Shown here one piece after another: positions 38,246 to 47,725 of a stretch of 64,000 nucleotides of DNA. Within the stretch, counting starts at the first letter, position 1. The number at the start of each line of letters is the position of its first letter. The position numbers and the translations under genes are program-made. The notes beneath the pieces were generated by a model that saw only the letters and a program-made list of their open reading frames with translations, did no database searches and was not told the origin of the DNA. The stretch lies in contig NZ_JACJVQ010000006.1 of the NCBI RefSeq assembly GCF_014212135.1, positions 1 through 64,000 of the forward strand, written 5' to 3'. The DNA comes from Cohnella thailandensis. Its GTDB lineage: Bacteria > Bacillota > Bacilli > Paenibacillales > Paenibacillaceae.

Positions 38246-40243
38246 ATGACAAAGAAGCCGAGATCCCGTACCAGGATCGGAGTCGTCTTGTTATCGGGCG
38301 CGGCAGCAGCGTTGGCGCTTGCTGGAGCTCTGCGGTTAGGCGACCCGTCGAATACGCAACCCGCCCGAGCACCCTCCGTGAGAGACACGGAGGGTGTTCT
38401 CGTACCGGACTACCCCCCAGGCCGCCCGCCTGCCAGCAAGCCCGCCGCCGCATCGCCCGAACCGATACTGGAAGCCGCAACGCCGCAAGAATTGGAGAAT
38501 GTTTACGACGTCGTGATTCGCGGCGGAAGAGTCATCAACCCGGAGACCGGCCTGGACCGGACGGGATGGAATGTCGCGATTGAGGGCGGCACCGTCGCTC
38601 TGGTGACCGATCAAGAAGTGAAAGGGCGGAAGTCCATTGACGCCAGGGGCCTCGTCGTGGCGCCGGGCTTCATCGACAATTTGTCGTACGATCCCAATCC
38701 TCTCGGAGTATGGAACAAAATCGCCGACGGCGTCACGAGCAACATCGCCATGCACGGAGGCACCTCCTCTCCTGAGAAATGGTATTCGTACTACGCCCGC
38801 AACCGCACTCCCGTGCATTTCGGCGCGTCTTTCTTCTATACGCAATCTCGCAACCAATTCGCGATCAGCCGATACGATCCGGCGACTCCCGTGCAGAGCG
38901 AGCTGCTCGTCGAACAGGCGGAGAAGGCGCTTAACGAAGGGGCGCTCGGAATTTCCTTCAGCTTGGAATACGTTCCGGGAATCGGGCCGTCGGAGATTCT
39001 GCCGCTGATGAGACTGGCGCACGAGTACAACGTTCCGGTTTATTTCCACGCCCGATATTCGGACATGGAGGAGCCGGGGACGAACATCGAGGCGATTCAA
39101 GAGCTGATCGATTACGCGGAGCAGACGGGAGCGGCCGTTCACGTCGACCATATCAATAGCACGGGCGGAACCTTCTCGATGAAGCAGTCGCTCGCGATGC
39201 TGGAGGGAGCCAGGAAGAAGGGCCTCGATCTGACCGCGTGTACATACCCTTACGATTACTGGGGAACTTACCTCAACTCGGCCCGGTTCGACGAAGGCTG
39301 GCAGCAGCGGTTTCGCATCGGGTACCACGATCTTCAGATCGCGGGAACGGACGAGAGGCTGACGGAGCCCACGTTCAAGGTATACCGGAAGCAAGGAAAG
39401 CTGGCCGTCGCCTACGCCATTCCCGAGCAGGATATCGTCGATTCCCTCTCGTCCCCGTTCGTCATGATAGGCAGCGACGCGATCCTCGAGCCGGGACATA
39501 ACAATCATCCGCGCGCTTCGGGCACGTTCGCCCGCACGATCGGGCTCTATTCGCGCGATCACGCCGTCATCCCGCTGATCGACGCGATCGGCAAGATGAC
39601 GCTGATGCCGGCGCAGCGGCTGGAGAAGCAAGCTCCGGCGCTGAGGAGAAAGGGCAGGCTCGCAAAGGGGATGGACGCGGATATCGTTATTTTCGACTAC
39701 GGGAAAATCAGCGATAGGTCCACCGTCGAGAAGCCCGACCTTCCTTCGGAGGGAATCCGCTACGTCCTTATCGGAGGCCGGATAGCTCTCGACGACAAGG
39801 GTTTGCACAAGAATGTTAGAGTCGGGCAGCCGATCCGCAGCGAATTCGTCCGGTACGGGGGAGTTAAAGGATTTCTGACGCTGCAGAGAGGGGCGGAGAG
39901 CGTCTCCGTTCCGACCGCGGACTACCGGGGGGCGGATTACGTCGACGCGGACGTCCTGAAGGCGCTGGGCCGCGCCTTGGACTGGGATTCCAAGAGCCGC
40001 GCGTTGAAGCTGGGAGCGGCGTCGGGCCGCTTCCCTGCTCTCTCGAAGCTTGCGGAGGCCGCGAAGCCGGAGAATAACGAGCTCATGCTGGAGCGGGGAT
40101 ACCGATTGGAGTGGGAAGCGGGGTCGGCTCCGCTGCTCTCCGTCGGAGATCGGCATTACGTGGCCGTCGAGGAGCTGAAGAAGCTCGGGGTGACCCTAGC
40201 AAGAAGCGAAGAAGGATGGACGGCGTCCGTTCCGGAACAATAG
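38246..40243 (+). CDS. Secreted amidohydrolase, D-aminoacylase-like
   Basis: A 665-residue protein from ATG at 38246 (GGAGG at 38236). It has an N-terminal signal anchor (VVLLSGAAAALALAGAL), a Pro/Ala-rich linker, an amidohydrolase domain of the N-acyl-D-amino-acid deacylase type (YDVVIRGGRVINPETG, then YFHARYSDMEEPG, VHVDHINSTGG, MIGSDAILEP) and a C-terminal copper-amine-oxidase-type N domain (about 535-665). The usual HxH of the first strand is replaced: APGFIDNLSYDP instead of PGFIDxHTH. The usual zinc-ligand Cys region reads MHGG. Activity may be altered. Confidence 0.82.
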   Translation: MTKKPRSRTRIGVVLLSGAAAALALAGALRLGDPSNTQPARAPSVRDTEGVLVPDYPPGRPPASKPAAASPEPILEAATPQELENVYDVVIRGGRVINPETGLDRTGWNVAIEGGTVALVTDQEVKGRKSIDARGLVVAPGFIDNLSYDPNPLGVWNKIADGVTSNIAMHGGTSSPEKWYSYYARNRTPVHFGASFFYTQSRNQFAISRYDPATPVQSELLVEQAEKALNEGALGISFSLEYVPGIGPSEILPLMRLAHEYNVPVYFHARYSDMEEPGTNIEAIQELIDYAEQTGAAVHVDHINSTGGTFSMKQSLAMLEGARKKGLDLTACTYPYDYWGTYLNSARFDEGWQQRFRIGYHDLQIAGTDERLTEPTFKVYRKQGKLAVAYAIPEQDIVDSLSSPFVMIGSDAILEPGHNNHPRASGTFARTIGLYSRDHAVIPLIDAIGKMTLMPAQRLEKQAPALRRKGRLAKGMDADIVIFDYGKISDRSTVEKPDLPSEGIRYVLIGGRIALDDKGLHKNVRVGQPIRSEFVRYGGVKGFLTLQRGAESVSVPTADYRGADYVDADVLKALGRALDWDSKSRALKLGAASGRFPALSKLAEAAKPENNELMLERGYRLEWEAGSAPLLSVGDRHYVAVEELKKLGVTLARSEEGWTASVPEQ

Positions 40244-40249
40244 TCGATT

Positions 40250-40295
40250 AGCGGCAGGCGCTCGCTCTCTTGCAGGGGACGGGTTGCCTGCCGCT
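40250..40295 (+). terminator. Inverted repeat after the amidohydrolase gene
   Basis: AGCGGCAGGC (40250-40259) pairs with GCCTGCCGCT (40286-40295) around a 26-base loop. No clear T run. Probably a terminator by position. Confidence 0.5.
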
Positions 40296-40474
40296 TGCGC
40301 GAGGAGGCCGGCGCGCCATTCCGGCGGGTACTCCGACCGGCAATCCGGCGCGGAGATGCGACGGCGGGAGCGGACGTCTCGTAGTAGATACTGAGCCATT
40401 ATGTGATATAATGAAGATTGCAGCTTTCTGGGCAGACACCGCGAAGCTTAGCTTGGAGAGGATGAGTTCAAGCG

Positions 40475-40777
40475 ATGGAACGCGAAACAGATGTCGCCAC
40501 TCGGGCAAGGCTGATCGAGTGGCTGAAGACGGAAGTAGTCGATCAGGTTGCAAGATTGTTCAAGGCGATGTGGGACGGAAGCGGAGCCCGCATCACCGAT
40601 AGCTTGGCAGGCTTAATCGCGTCCGGCTACATTCTGGGCAGGCGCCTCGGGATCTCCTACCGGGATCTGGATGCGGCCTTGGCGGATAAGCTGGCTAAGC
40701 TCAAGCAAGAAGGACATCAGTTGGAAGATCTCTATCGCGATCTGTCCGCATTAGAAGAACATATCCGCAAGAGGTGA
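40475..40777 (+). CDS. MazG-like family protein
   Basis: A 100-residue helical protein (MERETDVATRARLIEWLKTE), of the short MazG-like family found upstream of yybS in Paenibacillaceae. It carries the SLAGLIASGYILGRRLGISY and LADKLAKLKQEGHQLEDLY helices. MazG proteins hydrolyse nucleotides, but the acidic metal motif is not obvious here. A TG-extended -10 (TGATATAAT, 40404-40412) lies upstream. The yybS start is seven bases after the stop codon. Confidence 0.78.
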   Translation: MERETDVATRARLIEWLKTEVVDQVARLFKAMWDGSGARITDSLAGLIASGYILGRRLGISYRDLDAALADKLAKLKQEGHQLEDLYRDLSALEEHIRKR

Positions 40778-40783
40778 CTCTGT

Positions 40784-41695
40784 TTGAAGATTGGCTGGAA
40801 GTCCGTGGCGTGGAGCGCGGTGGCACTTCTCGTGCTGCTGAGCATCCCTACCTCTCTCATCGTGATTACGTTATTCCTGCTTATGGCGCCATTGGTTATC
40901 CTGTACACCATGCTGAAGCCGCTTTCGTTCGTTGCCCACGTCGCGTGCATCGGGATTGCCGCTTTCGCCTTGATGGGGTCGTATTCCCTTGCTTCGTTGG
41001 TGTTCGGATTGTTCTTCCTGATTCCCGCGGCGGTCATGGGCCATCTGTACAAGAGGCGAATGCCGGCGAGAACCGTCGTCACCGTCGCCATGGTCGTCCT
41101 TCTCGTGCAGCTGCTGGTCGAGCTTGCGATTTTCTCCGTGCAGTACGATCTGAATTTATCTTCGGAGCTTGCTTCGCTAATCGAAGAATCCCTGAAGCAG
41201 CTTCAGACGGATACGCTGATGCCGGCCGATTGGGCGGCGGAGACGTCCGTCACTCTCGGGGACGCCATCACGAAGATGCTGCCGGTTCTGCTGCTTCTGA
41301 CTTCCTTCATGATGGCCGTCGTCACCCATGTCCTCGCTAGGCGGGGGCTTGCGCTCATGGGGATCGTGATCCCGGGAATGACCGCCATGAAGAACTGGAT
41401 GCTGCCGCGCAGCTTGGTTTTCTACTACCTGATAGCTTTGGTGCTTAGTTACACGATCTCGCCGGAGAGCACGGGATTCTGGAGCACGGTGACGGCCAAT
41501 GCCGTGCCGCTCCTGAAGTTCGCTTTTACGATCCAAGCGATCGCTTTCTTCTTCTTTCTGGCCGACGCGAAGAATTGGAACAAAGCCGTACCCGTCATCA
41601 TCGCGATCCCGCTGCTTATCTTCCCGCCGTTCTACCTGATCGGACTCCTCGACACGGCGTTCCCTATTCGCAAGAACTTCGAAAAGAAAGGCTAG
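40784..41695 (+). CDS. yybS: YybS-like membrane protein (DUF2232)
   Basis: A 303-residue protein with about eight transmembrane helices, including IPTSLIVITLFLLMAPLVIL and LALMGIVIPGMTAMKNWMLP. It matches DUF2232/YybS, which precedes gdpP and rplI in Bacillales as here. Function unknown. The start is TTG at 40784 behind GAGGTGA. Confidence 0.88.
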   Translation: MKIGWKSVAWSAVALLVLLSIPTSLIVITLFLLMAPLVILYTMLKPLSFVAHVACIGIAAFALMGSYSLASLVFGLFFLIPAAVMGHLYKRRMPARTVVTVAMVVLLVQLLVELAIFSVQYDLNLSSELASLIEESLKQLQTDTLMPADWAAETSVTLGDAITKMLPVLLLLTSFMMAVVTHVLARRGLALMGIVIPGMTAMKNWMLPRSLVFYYLIALVLSYTISPESTGFWSTVTANAVPLLKFAFTIQAIAFFFFLADAKNWNKAVPVIIAIPLLIFPPFYLIGLLDTAFPIRKNFEKKG

Positions 41696-41789
41696 CTCCC
41701 GTCTAGCGGGCCGATGCCCGCCAGGCGGACGGCCGATCGCCGCCAGCGACAGGGTCCCGGAGGCATAAGTGCGGCATGGACATACATTG

Positions 41790-41820
41790 GGACCGTCCCG
41801 GGAAGGATTCGGGACGGTCC
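41790..41820 (+). other. Hairpin in the gdpP leader
   Basis: GGACCGTCCC (41790-41799) and GGGACGGTCC (41811-41820) form a perfect stem with an 11-base loop, 23 bases before the gdpP start. Another small stem, GCGGGC-CGAT-GCCCGC, lies at about 41705-41720. There is no T run, so it could act on RNA stability or translation rather than termination. Confidence 0.5.
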
Positions 41821-41843
41821 GAACAAGGGAGCGGAGCTTTATC

Positions 41844-43814
41844 ATGCCTAAGTTTCTCGTTCAGCGTTGGCATGGCATGCATATCGTATGGGCAATGGTG
41901 CTGGTGTTGCTGCTGACCGTTGCCCTCGCTTGGTACGAATGGGTGCTGGGTCTGATCGGTCTATTGCTGGGAGGCGCCATCGGCGTCTATTCGATACTGG
42001 CCGAGCGGGCTTTCCGCAAAGACCTGAACGATTACGTACTCACTCTTTCCCATCGAATCAAAGGGGTCGCGAACGATGTCATCGGCACGCTGCCCTTCGG
42101 CATTATCGTGTACAACGAGGATAAAGAAGTTCAATGGCATAATTCCTACATCTCCGCGCTGATCGGACGCTCCACCGTTATCGGGGTTTCTCTGGCCGAG
42201 CTTTTCCCCGGCGTTACCGTTCCCGCGAAGGAGAAAGACGCGAGCAAGCTGGAGACGACGCTGAACGGAAGGATTTACGAGTTGCTCTTTCGGCAGCAAG
42301 AGCGCATGCTGTATGTAAAAGACGTCACCGAGCACTGGACTCTCGCGAAGAAGTACGAGGACGAGAAGCTGGCGCTGGGAATCGTCATGCTGGATAACCT
42401 GGAAGAAGTCGCGCAAGGGATGGATGAGCAGCAGCGCGCGATCATGCTGTCCAAGGTAGCCGGCGAAATTACGGAATGGGCCAACAAATACGGCTTGTTC
42501 CTGCGGAGATTGTCATCGGACAAGTATATGGTCGTGACGAACCAATTGGCGCTGAAGCAGCTGGAGCAATCGCGCTTCGAGCTGCTGGACGAGGTGCGGG
42601 AGCTGACGATGAACCTGAAGCTTCCGCTAACTCTCTCGATCGGCTTCGCTTCCGGCAGCGACTCCGTGGTCGAGCTTGGGCAGCTGTCCCAAGGCAGTCT
42701 CGATATCGCGCTGGGCCGCGGAGGGGATCAGGCCGTCGTGAAGTTCGGCCAGCGCCAAAGCTTCTACGGCGGCAAGAGCAACGCGGTCGAGAAGCGCACG
42801 AGAGTAAGGGCGCGGGTCATCTCCCATGCGCTGCGCGATCTAATGAAAGAGAGCGAGAACATCATCGTCATGGGGCACAAGATGCCCGACATGGACGCGA
42901 TCGGCGCCGCCATCGGGGTGGTGAAGGCCGCCCAGCAGTTCGGCAAGGAAGCGTTCATCGTGCTCGAGGGAATCAATCCGGCCATTCAGAAAATGATGGA
43001 TATGCTTCGCGAGGACGAGAAGCTGTACCGACGCTTCATCAGTCCGGAGCAGGCGCTGGGCATGACGAGCAAGCGGTCGCTGGCCGTCGTCGTGGATACC
43101 CACCGGGCTTCGATGGTCGCGGAGCCGAGGCTGCTGCAGCTGACGGACCGCATCGTGCTGGTCGATCACCACCGGCGGAGCGAGGAGTTCATCGACGATG
43201 CCGTGCTCGTGTATATGGAGCCGTACGCTTCGTCCACGTGCGAGCTGGTCACCGAGCTGCTGCAGTACATCCACGAACGGGTGGTGCTCGACCTGCGCGA
43301 AGCGACCGCGCTGCTCGCCGGCATCACGGTCGACACGAAGAATTTCGCGCTTCGCACGGGCTCCCGCACGTTCGAGGCCGCTTCCTTCCTCCGCCGCAAC
43401 GGAGCGGATCCGATTCTCATCCAGCGAATGCTGAAGGAGGATCTGGAGGAGTACATCAAGAAGGCGGAGATTATCCAGCACGCGGAGATGTATCGCGAGC
43501 ATATCGCCATCGCGGTGGCCGACACCGGCAAGCCGATTCCGCAGCTGCTCATCGCCCAGGCGGCCGACACGCTGCTGAACATGACGGGAATCAAAGCGTC
43601 CTTCGTCATCGGAATGCGTCCCGACGGGCAGGTCGGGATCAGCGCCCGCTCGCTCGGGCAGATCAACGTGCAGGTCGTCATGGAACGTCTCGGCGGAGGA
43701 GGGCATCTGTCCAACGCCGCCTGCCAGATGCAGGGCAAGACGGTTCAGGAAGTGGCGGCCACGCTCAAGCAAGTTCTTAAAGAATTCGAGGGAAAAGAGG
43801 GGATACTGGAATGA
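41844..43814 (+). CDS. gdpP: Cyclic di-AMP phosphodiesterase GdpP (YybT)
   Basis: A 656-residue enzyme that breaks down cyclic di-AMP. Order: two N-terminal helices (about 14-50), a PAS-like domain, a degenerate GGDEF ([12 protein letters not shown]), then DHH ([33 protein letters not shown]) and DHHA1 domains ending with [18 protein letters not shown]. The start is ATG at 41844, placed by GGGAGCGGAG; the frame is open further upstream. Its stop overlaps the rplI start (ATGA). Confidence 0.96.
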   Translation: MPKFLVQRWHGMHIVWAMVLVLLLTVALAWYEWVLGLIGLLLGGAIGVYSILAERAFRKDLNDYVLTLSHRIKGVANDVIGTLPFGIIVYNEDKEVQWHNSYISALIGRSTVIGVSLAELFPGVTVPAKEKDASKLETTLNGRIYELLFRQQERMLYVKDVTEHWTLAKKYEDEKLALGIVMLDNLEEVAQGMDEQQRAIMLSKVAGEITEWANKYGLFLRRLSSDKYMVVTNQLALKQLEQSRFELLDEVRELTMNLKLPLTLSIGFASGSDSVVELGQLSQGSLDIALGRGGDQAVVKFGQRQSFYGGKSNAVEKRTRVRARVISHALRDLMKESENIIVMGHKMPDMDAIGAAIGVVKAAQQFGKEAFIVLEGINPAIQKMMDMLREDEKLYRRFISPEQALGMTSKRSLAVVVDTHRASMVAEPRLLQLTDRIVLVDHHRRSEEFIDDAVLVYMEPYASSTCELVTELLQYIHERVVLDLREATALLAGITVDTKNFALRTGSRTFEAASFLRRNGADPILIQRMLKEDLEEYIKKAEIIQHAEMYREHIAIAVADTGKPIPQLLIAQAADTLLNMTGIKASFVIGMRPDGQVGISARSLGQINVQVVMERLGGGGHLSNAACQMQGKTVQEVAATLKQVLKEFEGKEGILE

Positions 43815-44254
43815 AGGTTATTTTTCTCCAGGATGTGAAGGGTCAAGGCAAGAAAGGCGAAGTGAAGGAAGTGTCCGAGGGCTACGCGCGCAACTTCCTT
43901 CTCCCGAAGGGTTACGTGCAGATCGCGACGGAAGGCGCTAAGAAGACGCTGGATCAGATCAACGCGTCGGCTCAGAAGCAGAAGGAGCGCGAGAAGGCGG
44001 AAGCGAAGGCTCTCGCCGAGAAGCTGTCCGGGATGACGGTCGTCATCAAGGCCAAAGCGGGCGAAGGCGGCCGTCTGTTCGGCGCCATTACGAGCAAGCA
44101 GATCGCGGAAGCTCTCGAGAGCCAGAAGATCGTCATCGACAAGCGGAAGATCGAGCTGAGCGATCCGATTCGCACGCTCGGCGTCACGAAGGTGCCGCTT
44201 AAATTGTATCCCGAAGTGAAGGGCACGCTAAACGTGCAAGTCGTGGAGGAGTAA
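43811..44254 (+). CDS. rplI: 50S ribosomal protein L9
   Basis: A 147-residue L9. The N-terminal domain [20 protein letters not shown] ends with the [11 protein letters not shown] motif; a long helix and the C-terminal domain follow. It overlaps gdpP by four bases. dnaB starts four bases after its stop. Confidence 0.97.
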   Translation: MKVIFLQDVKGQGKKGEVKEVSEGYARNFLLPKGYVQIATEGAKKTLDQINASAQKQKEREKAEAKALAEKLSGMTVVIKAKAGEGGRLFGAITSKQIAEALESQKIVIDKRKIELSDPIRTLGVTKVPLKLYPEVKGTLNVQVVEE

Positions 44255-44258
44255 GGGC

Positions 44259-45620
44259 ATGGAAATGACTGGGGAAACGGTCCTGTTCGATAGGGTTCCG
44301 CCGCAGAATCTCGAGGCGGAGCAGGCGGTGCTGGGCGCCATCCTGCTGGAGACCGAGGCTTTGATCACGTCGATGGAGCGGCTCCGGGTCGAAGACTTCT
44401 ATAGCGTCGCCCATCAGCGGATCTTCGAGGTCATGCTCGATCTGAACGACGATAACGAGCCCCTGGACTTGATCACGCTCACGGCGAAGCTGCAGGACCG
44501 CGGACAGCTGGAGGAGGTCGGCGGGGTCACGTATCTCGCCAAGCTGGCCCATGCCGTTCCGACGGCCGCGAACGTCGAATACTACGCTCAGATCGTCGAA
44601 GAGAAGTCGCTCCTGCGCCGCTTGATCCGCACCGCGACCCAGATCGTATCCAACGGATACGCGGGCGAGGACGAGATAGGCACGCTGATCAACGATGCCG
44701 AGCAGAGAATCATGGAGATCTCGAACCGCAAGTCGTCCTCGGGCTTCATCAGCATTCGCGACGTGCTCATGGAAGTGTTCGACCGGGTCGAGTTTCTCTA
44801 TAACCACAAGGGCGGCACGACCGGCATTCCTTCCGGCTTCCGGGATCTGGACAAGATGACGGCCGGCTTCCAGCGAAGCGACCTCATCATCGTCGCCGCG
44901 CGTCCGTCGGTAGGGAAGACGGCGTTCGCCCTGAACATCGCGCAGAACGTGGCGGTGCGGGCGAACGAGACCGTCGCCATCTTCAGTCTCGAGATGTCCG
45001 CCGCCCAGCTGGTTCAGCGTATGGTGTGCGCCGAATCGAACGTTGACGCTGGCCGCATGCGGACGGGATATCTGGAAGGGGACGACTGGGAGAAGCTGAC
45101 GATGGCCATCGGAGCTCTCTCCGAGGCTCAAGTGTTCATCGACGACACGCCCGGCATCACCGTTGCCGATATTCGCGCCAAGTGCCGCCGCCTGAAGAAG
45201 GAGAAGGGGCTCGGGATGATCCTGATCGATTACCTGCAGCTCATCCAAGGGCGCGGCAAGCCCGGCGAGAACCGGCAGCAGGAGGTCTCCGAAATCTCGC
45301 GTACGCTCAAGCAGATCGCCAGAGAGCTGGAAGTTCCGGTTATCGCGCTGTCCCAGCTGTCGCGGGGCGTCGAGCAGCGCCAGGATAAGCGGCCGATGAT
45401 GTCCGACCTTCGGGAATCCGGCTCGATCGAGCAGGACGCCGATATCGTCGCCTTCTTGTATCGGGATGATTATTATAATCAAGATACGGAGAAAAAGAAT
45501 ATTATCGAGATCATTATCGCCAAACAACGGAACGGTCCGGTAGGCACGGTCGAGCTCGTCTTCCTCAAGAGCTTCAACAAGTTCGTCAGTCTGGACCGAA
45601 CTCATGAGGAAAGCGCATAA
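44259..45620 (+). CDS. dnaB: Replicative DNA helicase DnaB
   Basis: A 453-residue hexameric helicase (called DnaC in B. subtilis). The N-terminal domain begins RVPPQNLEAEQAVLGAILLE; the RecA-like domain has Walker A ARPSVGKTAFALNIA, Walker B LGMILIDYLQLI and the arginine-finger region SGSIEQDADIVAFLYRDD. It is cotranscribed after rplI. Confidence 0.97.
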   Translation: MEMTGETVLFDRVPPQNLEAEQAVLGAILLETEALITSMERLRVEDFYSVAHQRIFEVMLDLNDDNEPLDLITLTAKLQDRGQLEEVGGVTYLAKLAHAVPTAANVEYYAQIVEEKSLLRRLIRTATQIVSNGYAGEDEIGTLINDAEQRIMEISNRKSSSGFISIRDVLMEVFDRVEFLYNHKGGTTGIPSGFRDLDKMTAGFQRSDLIIVAARPSVGKTAFALNIAQNVAVRANETVAIFSLEMSAAQLVQRMVCAESNVDAGRMRTGYLEGDDWEKLTMAIGALSEAQVFIDDTPGITVADIRAKCRRLKKEKGLGMILIDYLQLIQGRGKPGENRQQEVSEISRTLKQIARELEVPVIALSQLSRGVEQRQDKRPMMSDLRESGSIEQDADIVAFLYRDDYYNQDTEKKNIIEIIIAKQRNGPVGTVELVFLKSFNKFVSLDRTHEESA

Positions 45621-45640
45621 TCCCGTTTTCATTAAGGAAT

Positions 45641-45684
45641 ATTTCCGAACGATTATATAGGCCTTATTAGAATTGTTCGCCTTT
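45641..45684. promoter_or_regulatory. Pair of PurBox-like sites upstream of purA
   Basis: ATTTCCGAACGAT (45641-45653) matches the PurBox consensus AWWWCCGAACWWT apart from one position. An inverted second box (ATTGTTCGCCTTT, 45672-45684, reading AAAGGCGAACAAT on the other strand) lies 18 bases away. They end three bases before the purA -35. B. subtilis PurR binds inverted PurBox pairs of similar spacing. Confidence 0.65.
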
Positions 45685-45687
45685 AAG

Positions 45688-45716
45688 TTGACTTCGCTTC
45701 GGTCACTTGCTACACT
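45688..45716 (+). promoter_or_regulatory. purA promoter
   Basis: -35 TTGACT (45688-45693), 17-base spacer, -10 TACACT (45711-45716). The transcript would have a leader of about 155 bases. Confidence 0.8.
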
Positions 45717-45731
45717 AATCATGCCGCCTTG

Positions 45732-45776
45732 CGGCCATATGGCCGTGCATCGGAACGAGATCCTCGTTGCCGATGC
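45732..45776 (+). other. Two hairpins in the purA leader
   Basis: CGGCCATATGGCCG (45732-45745) is a perfect palindrome. GCATCGG-A-ACGAG pairs with CTCGT-TG-CCGATGC (45747-45776). Neither is followed by a T run. They may protect the 5' end or regulate translation; no known riboswitch is recognised. Confidence 0.5.
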
Positions 45777-45878
45777 GTTCGCGTGCGTTGTCTCCGGCAA
45801 CAAGGATTCGGGGAGCGTCCGCTTGGGGGAGGCATCATCATGCCGGTTTGAGCGAATCAGCCGGGTGGAGGGATTGCT

Positions 45879-47162
45879 TTGTCTACAGTAGTTGTCGTAG
45901 GAACGCAGTGGGGAGACGAAGGCAAGGGCAAGATTACGGACTTCCTGGCGGAGAAAGCGGATGTCGTCGCTCGTTATCAAGGCGGCAACAATGCAGGTCA
46001 TACGATTCTCATTCAGAACAAGAAATACAAGCTCACCATGATTCCGTCCGGTATCTTCAACGAGAACAAGGTCTGCGTCATCGGCAACGGAATGGTTATC
46101 AATCCGGGAGCCCTGGTGGAAGAAATTCAATATATTATCGATAACGGCTTCTCGGTCGACAACCTGCGAATCAGCGACCGCGCGCACGTCATCATGCCTT
46201 ATCATCTCGTGCTCGACGCGCTGGAGGAAGACCGCAAAGCCGACAACAAGATCGGAACGACCCGCAAGGGCATCGGCCCTTGCTATATGGATAAAGCCGC
46301 TCGCAACGGAATTCGGATCGCCGACCTGATGGTGGCGGAAGAATTCGAAGCGAAGGCCCGCGTTCTTATCGCGGAGAAGAACAATGTCATTACGCAGATG
46401 TACGGCGGAGAGCCGCTGAACGCGGACGAGATCGTCTCCGGTTACCTGGAGCTGGCCGAGAAGCTGCGTCCTTACGTGACGGATACCTCGGTCGTGCTGA
46501 ACGATGCGATCGACGAAGGCAAGAAGGTTCTGTTCGAAGGCGCCCAAGGCGTCATGCTGGATATCGACCAAGGAACGTATCCGTTCGTGACGAGCTCGAA
46601 CCCGTCCGCGGGCGGCGTCTGCATCGGTTCCGGAGTCGGCCCTTCGAAGATTCGCCAAGTCATCGGCGTCGCGAAGGCGTATACGACCCGCGTCGGCGAC
46701 GGTCCGTTCCCGACCGAGCTGCATGACGACCTGGGCCAATGGATCCGCGACAAGGGCCACGAATACGGCACCGTAACGGGCCGCCCTCGCCGCGTCGGCT
46801 GGTTCGACACGGTCGTCGTCCGCCATGCCCGCCGCGTCAGCGGCATCACGGGCTTGTCGCTCAACTCCCTGGACGTCCTGAGCGGTCTCGAGAAGGTGAA
46901 GATCTGCACCTCGTACCGCTACCGCGGCGAGATCATCAACCACTACCCGGCCAACCTCAAGATTCTGGCCGAATGCGAAGCGGTTTACGAAGAGCTGCCG
47001 GGCTGGAGCGAGGACATCTCGAACGCGAGAACGCTGGAAGACCTGCCGGAGAACACCCGCCGCTACGTCGAGCGCGTCTCCGAGCTGACCGGCATTCCGA
47101 TCGCGATCTTCTCCGTCGGCCGCAACCGCGAGCAGACGAACCAAGTGTCCGCGATCTACTAA
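45879..47162 (+). CDS. purA: Adenylosuccinate synthetase
   Basis: A 427-residue enzyme making adenylosuccinate from IMP, aspartate and GTP. It begins [20 protein letters not shown] (P-loop), then NNAGHTI and [18 protein letters not shown]. The TTG start at 45879 is six bases after GTGGAGGG. Regulated probably by PurR. Confidence 0.97.
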   Translation: MSTVVVVGTQWGDEGKGKITDFLAEKADVVARYQGGNNAGHTILIQNKKYKLTMIPSGIFNENKVCVIGNGMVINPGALVEEIQYIIDNGFSVDNLRISDRAHVIMPYHLVLDALEEDRKADNKIGTTRKGIGPCYMDKAARNGIRIADLMVAEEFEAKARVLIAEKNNVITQMYGGEPLNADEIVSGYLELAEKLRPYVTDTSVVLNDAIDEGKKVLFEGAQGVMLDIDQGTYPFVTSSNPSAGGVCIGSGVGPSKIRQVIGVAKAYTTRVGDGPFPTELHDDLGQWIRDKGHEYGTVTGRPRRVGWFDTVVVRHARRVSGITGLSLNSLDVLSGLEKVKICTSYRYRGEIINHYPANLKILAECEAVYEELPGWSEDISNARTLEDLPENTRRYVERVSELTGIPIAIFSVGRNREQTNQVSAIY

Positions 47163-47175
47163 TAAGATAATGAAG

Positions 47176-47206
47176 AAGGCCAGCCGTCGACCGAACGGCT
47201 GGCCTT
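47176..47206. terminator. Bidirectional terminator purA/ArsR gene
   Basis: AAGGCCAGCCG (47176-47186) pairs with CGGCTGGCCTT (47196-47206), with T-rich TTCGTTATT after it on the plus strand. It lies between convergent genes. Confidence 0.85.
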
Positions 47207-47209
47207 TCG

Positions 47210-47560
47210 TTATTCCTCGTTTCGAGCAGCCTCCCGCAGCTTGGCGGCCTCCTCGGAAGAATCAAACGCTTCCAGTATCGAAGTCAGAAGCCCGGGGAAC
47301 CTGTACTCGAGGTCGTCCCGGCGGATCGACAGGAACCGCTGGGTGCCTTGCGCGCGAGTCCGAATGATTCCGGCCTCCCGCAAAGTGCGCGTATGGTGGG
47401 TGACGGTCGACTTCACGACGGGAAGGCCGATGTCGCCGCAGGCGCTCTCGCCGATCCGGCTCAGCTCGCTGACGATCAGAAGGCGCACGGGATCGCTCAG
47501 GGCGTACAGAACCGAGCTGAGATGGATCTCCTCGCGATCCGGATGGTACAGCAGCTTCAT
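47210..47560 (-). CDS. ArsR-family winged-helix regulator
   Basis: A 116-residue regulator with the ArsR fold: LYALSDPVRLLIVSELSRIG, recognition helix region VVKSTVTHHTRTLREAGIIR and wing RAQGTQRFLSIRRDDLE. No clear Cys-based metal site is seen, so it may respond to something other than metal. It is divergent from the MFS gene, which it probably represses. Confidence 0.9.
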   Translation of the reverse strand: MKLLYHPDREEIHLSSVLYALSDPVRLLIVSELSRIGESACGDIGLPVVKSTVTHHTRTLREAGIIRTRAQGTQRFLSIRRDDLEYRFPGLLTSILEAFDSSEEAAKLREAARNEE

Positions 47561-47650
47561 ATCGATGCATCTCCTTGTTAAATTACACGCCTTTTTGACG
47601 GTTCAAAGAATAGGTAAGGCTCTCGCGGGAGCCGTTTGCGGAATTCCTAA

Positions 47651-47694
47651 TTGCATTTTACCACAACGGATGCTATATTTCTATTGTTCGATAG
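47651..47694 (+). promoter_or_regulatory. MFS gene promoter with candidate operator
   Basis: -35 TTGCAT (47651-47656), 17-base spacer, -10 TATATT (47674-47679). CTAT-TGTTCG-ATAG (47681-47694) lies immediately downstream of the -10, where a repressor would block RNA polymerase. A GGCTC/GAGCC inverted repeat (47616-47631) lies upstream. Confidence 0.6.
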
Positions 47695-47725
47695 TAATCA
47701 AACTTTAGAATAAGTGGTGATCCGT

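Noticed and set aside
38336..40156. A 606-codon antisense frame over the amidohydrolase gene
   Set aside because: Shadow of a clear coding sequence; Arg/Leu/Val-rich composition typical of reverse-frame translation.
42476..43780. A 434-codon alternative frame inside gdpP
   Set aside because: Extreme Arg/Gly composition and no start context; gdpP itself is clear.
44199..47144. A 981-codon open frame antisense to dnaB and purA
   Set aside because: It lies opposite two unmistakable genes, has no recognisable domain, and long antisense frames are expected in GC-rich codon usage.
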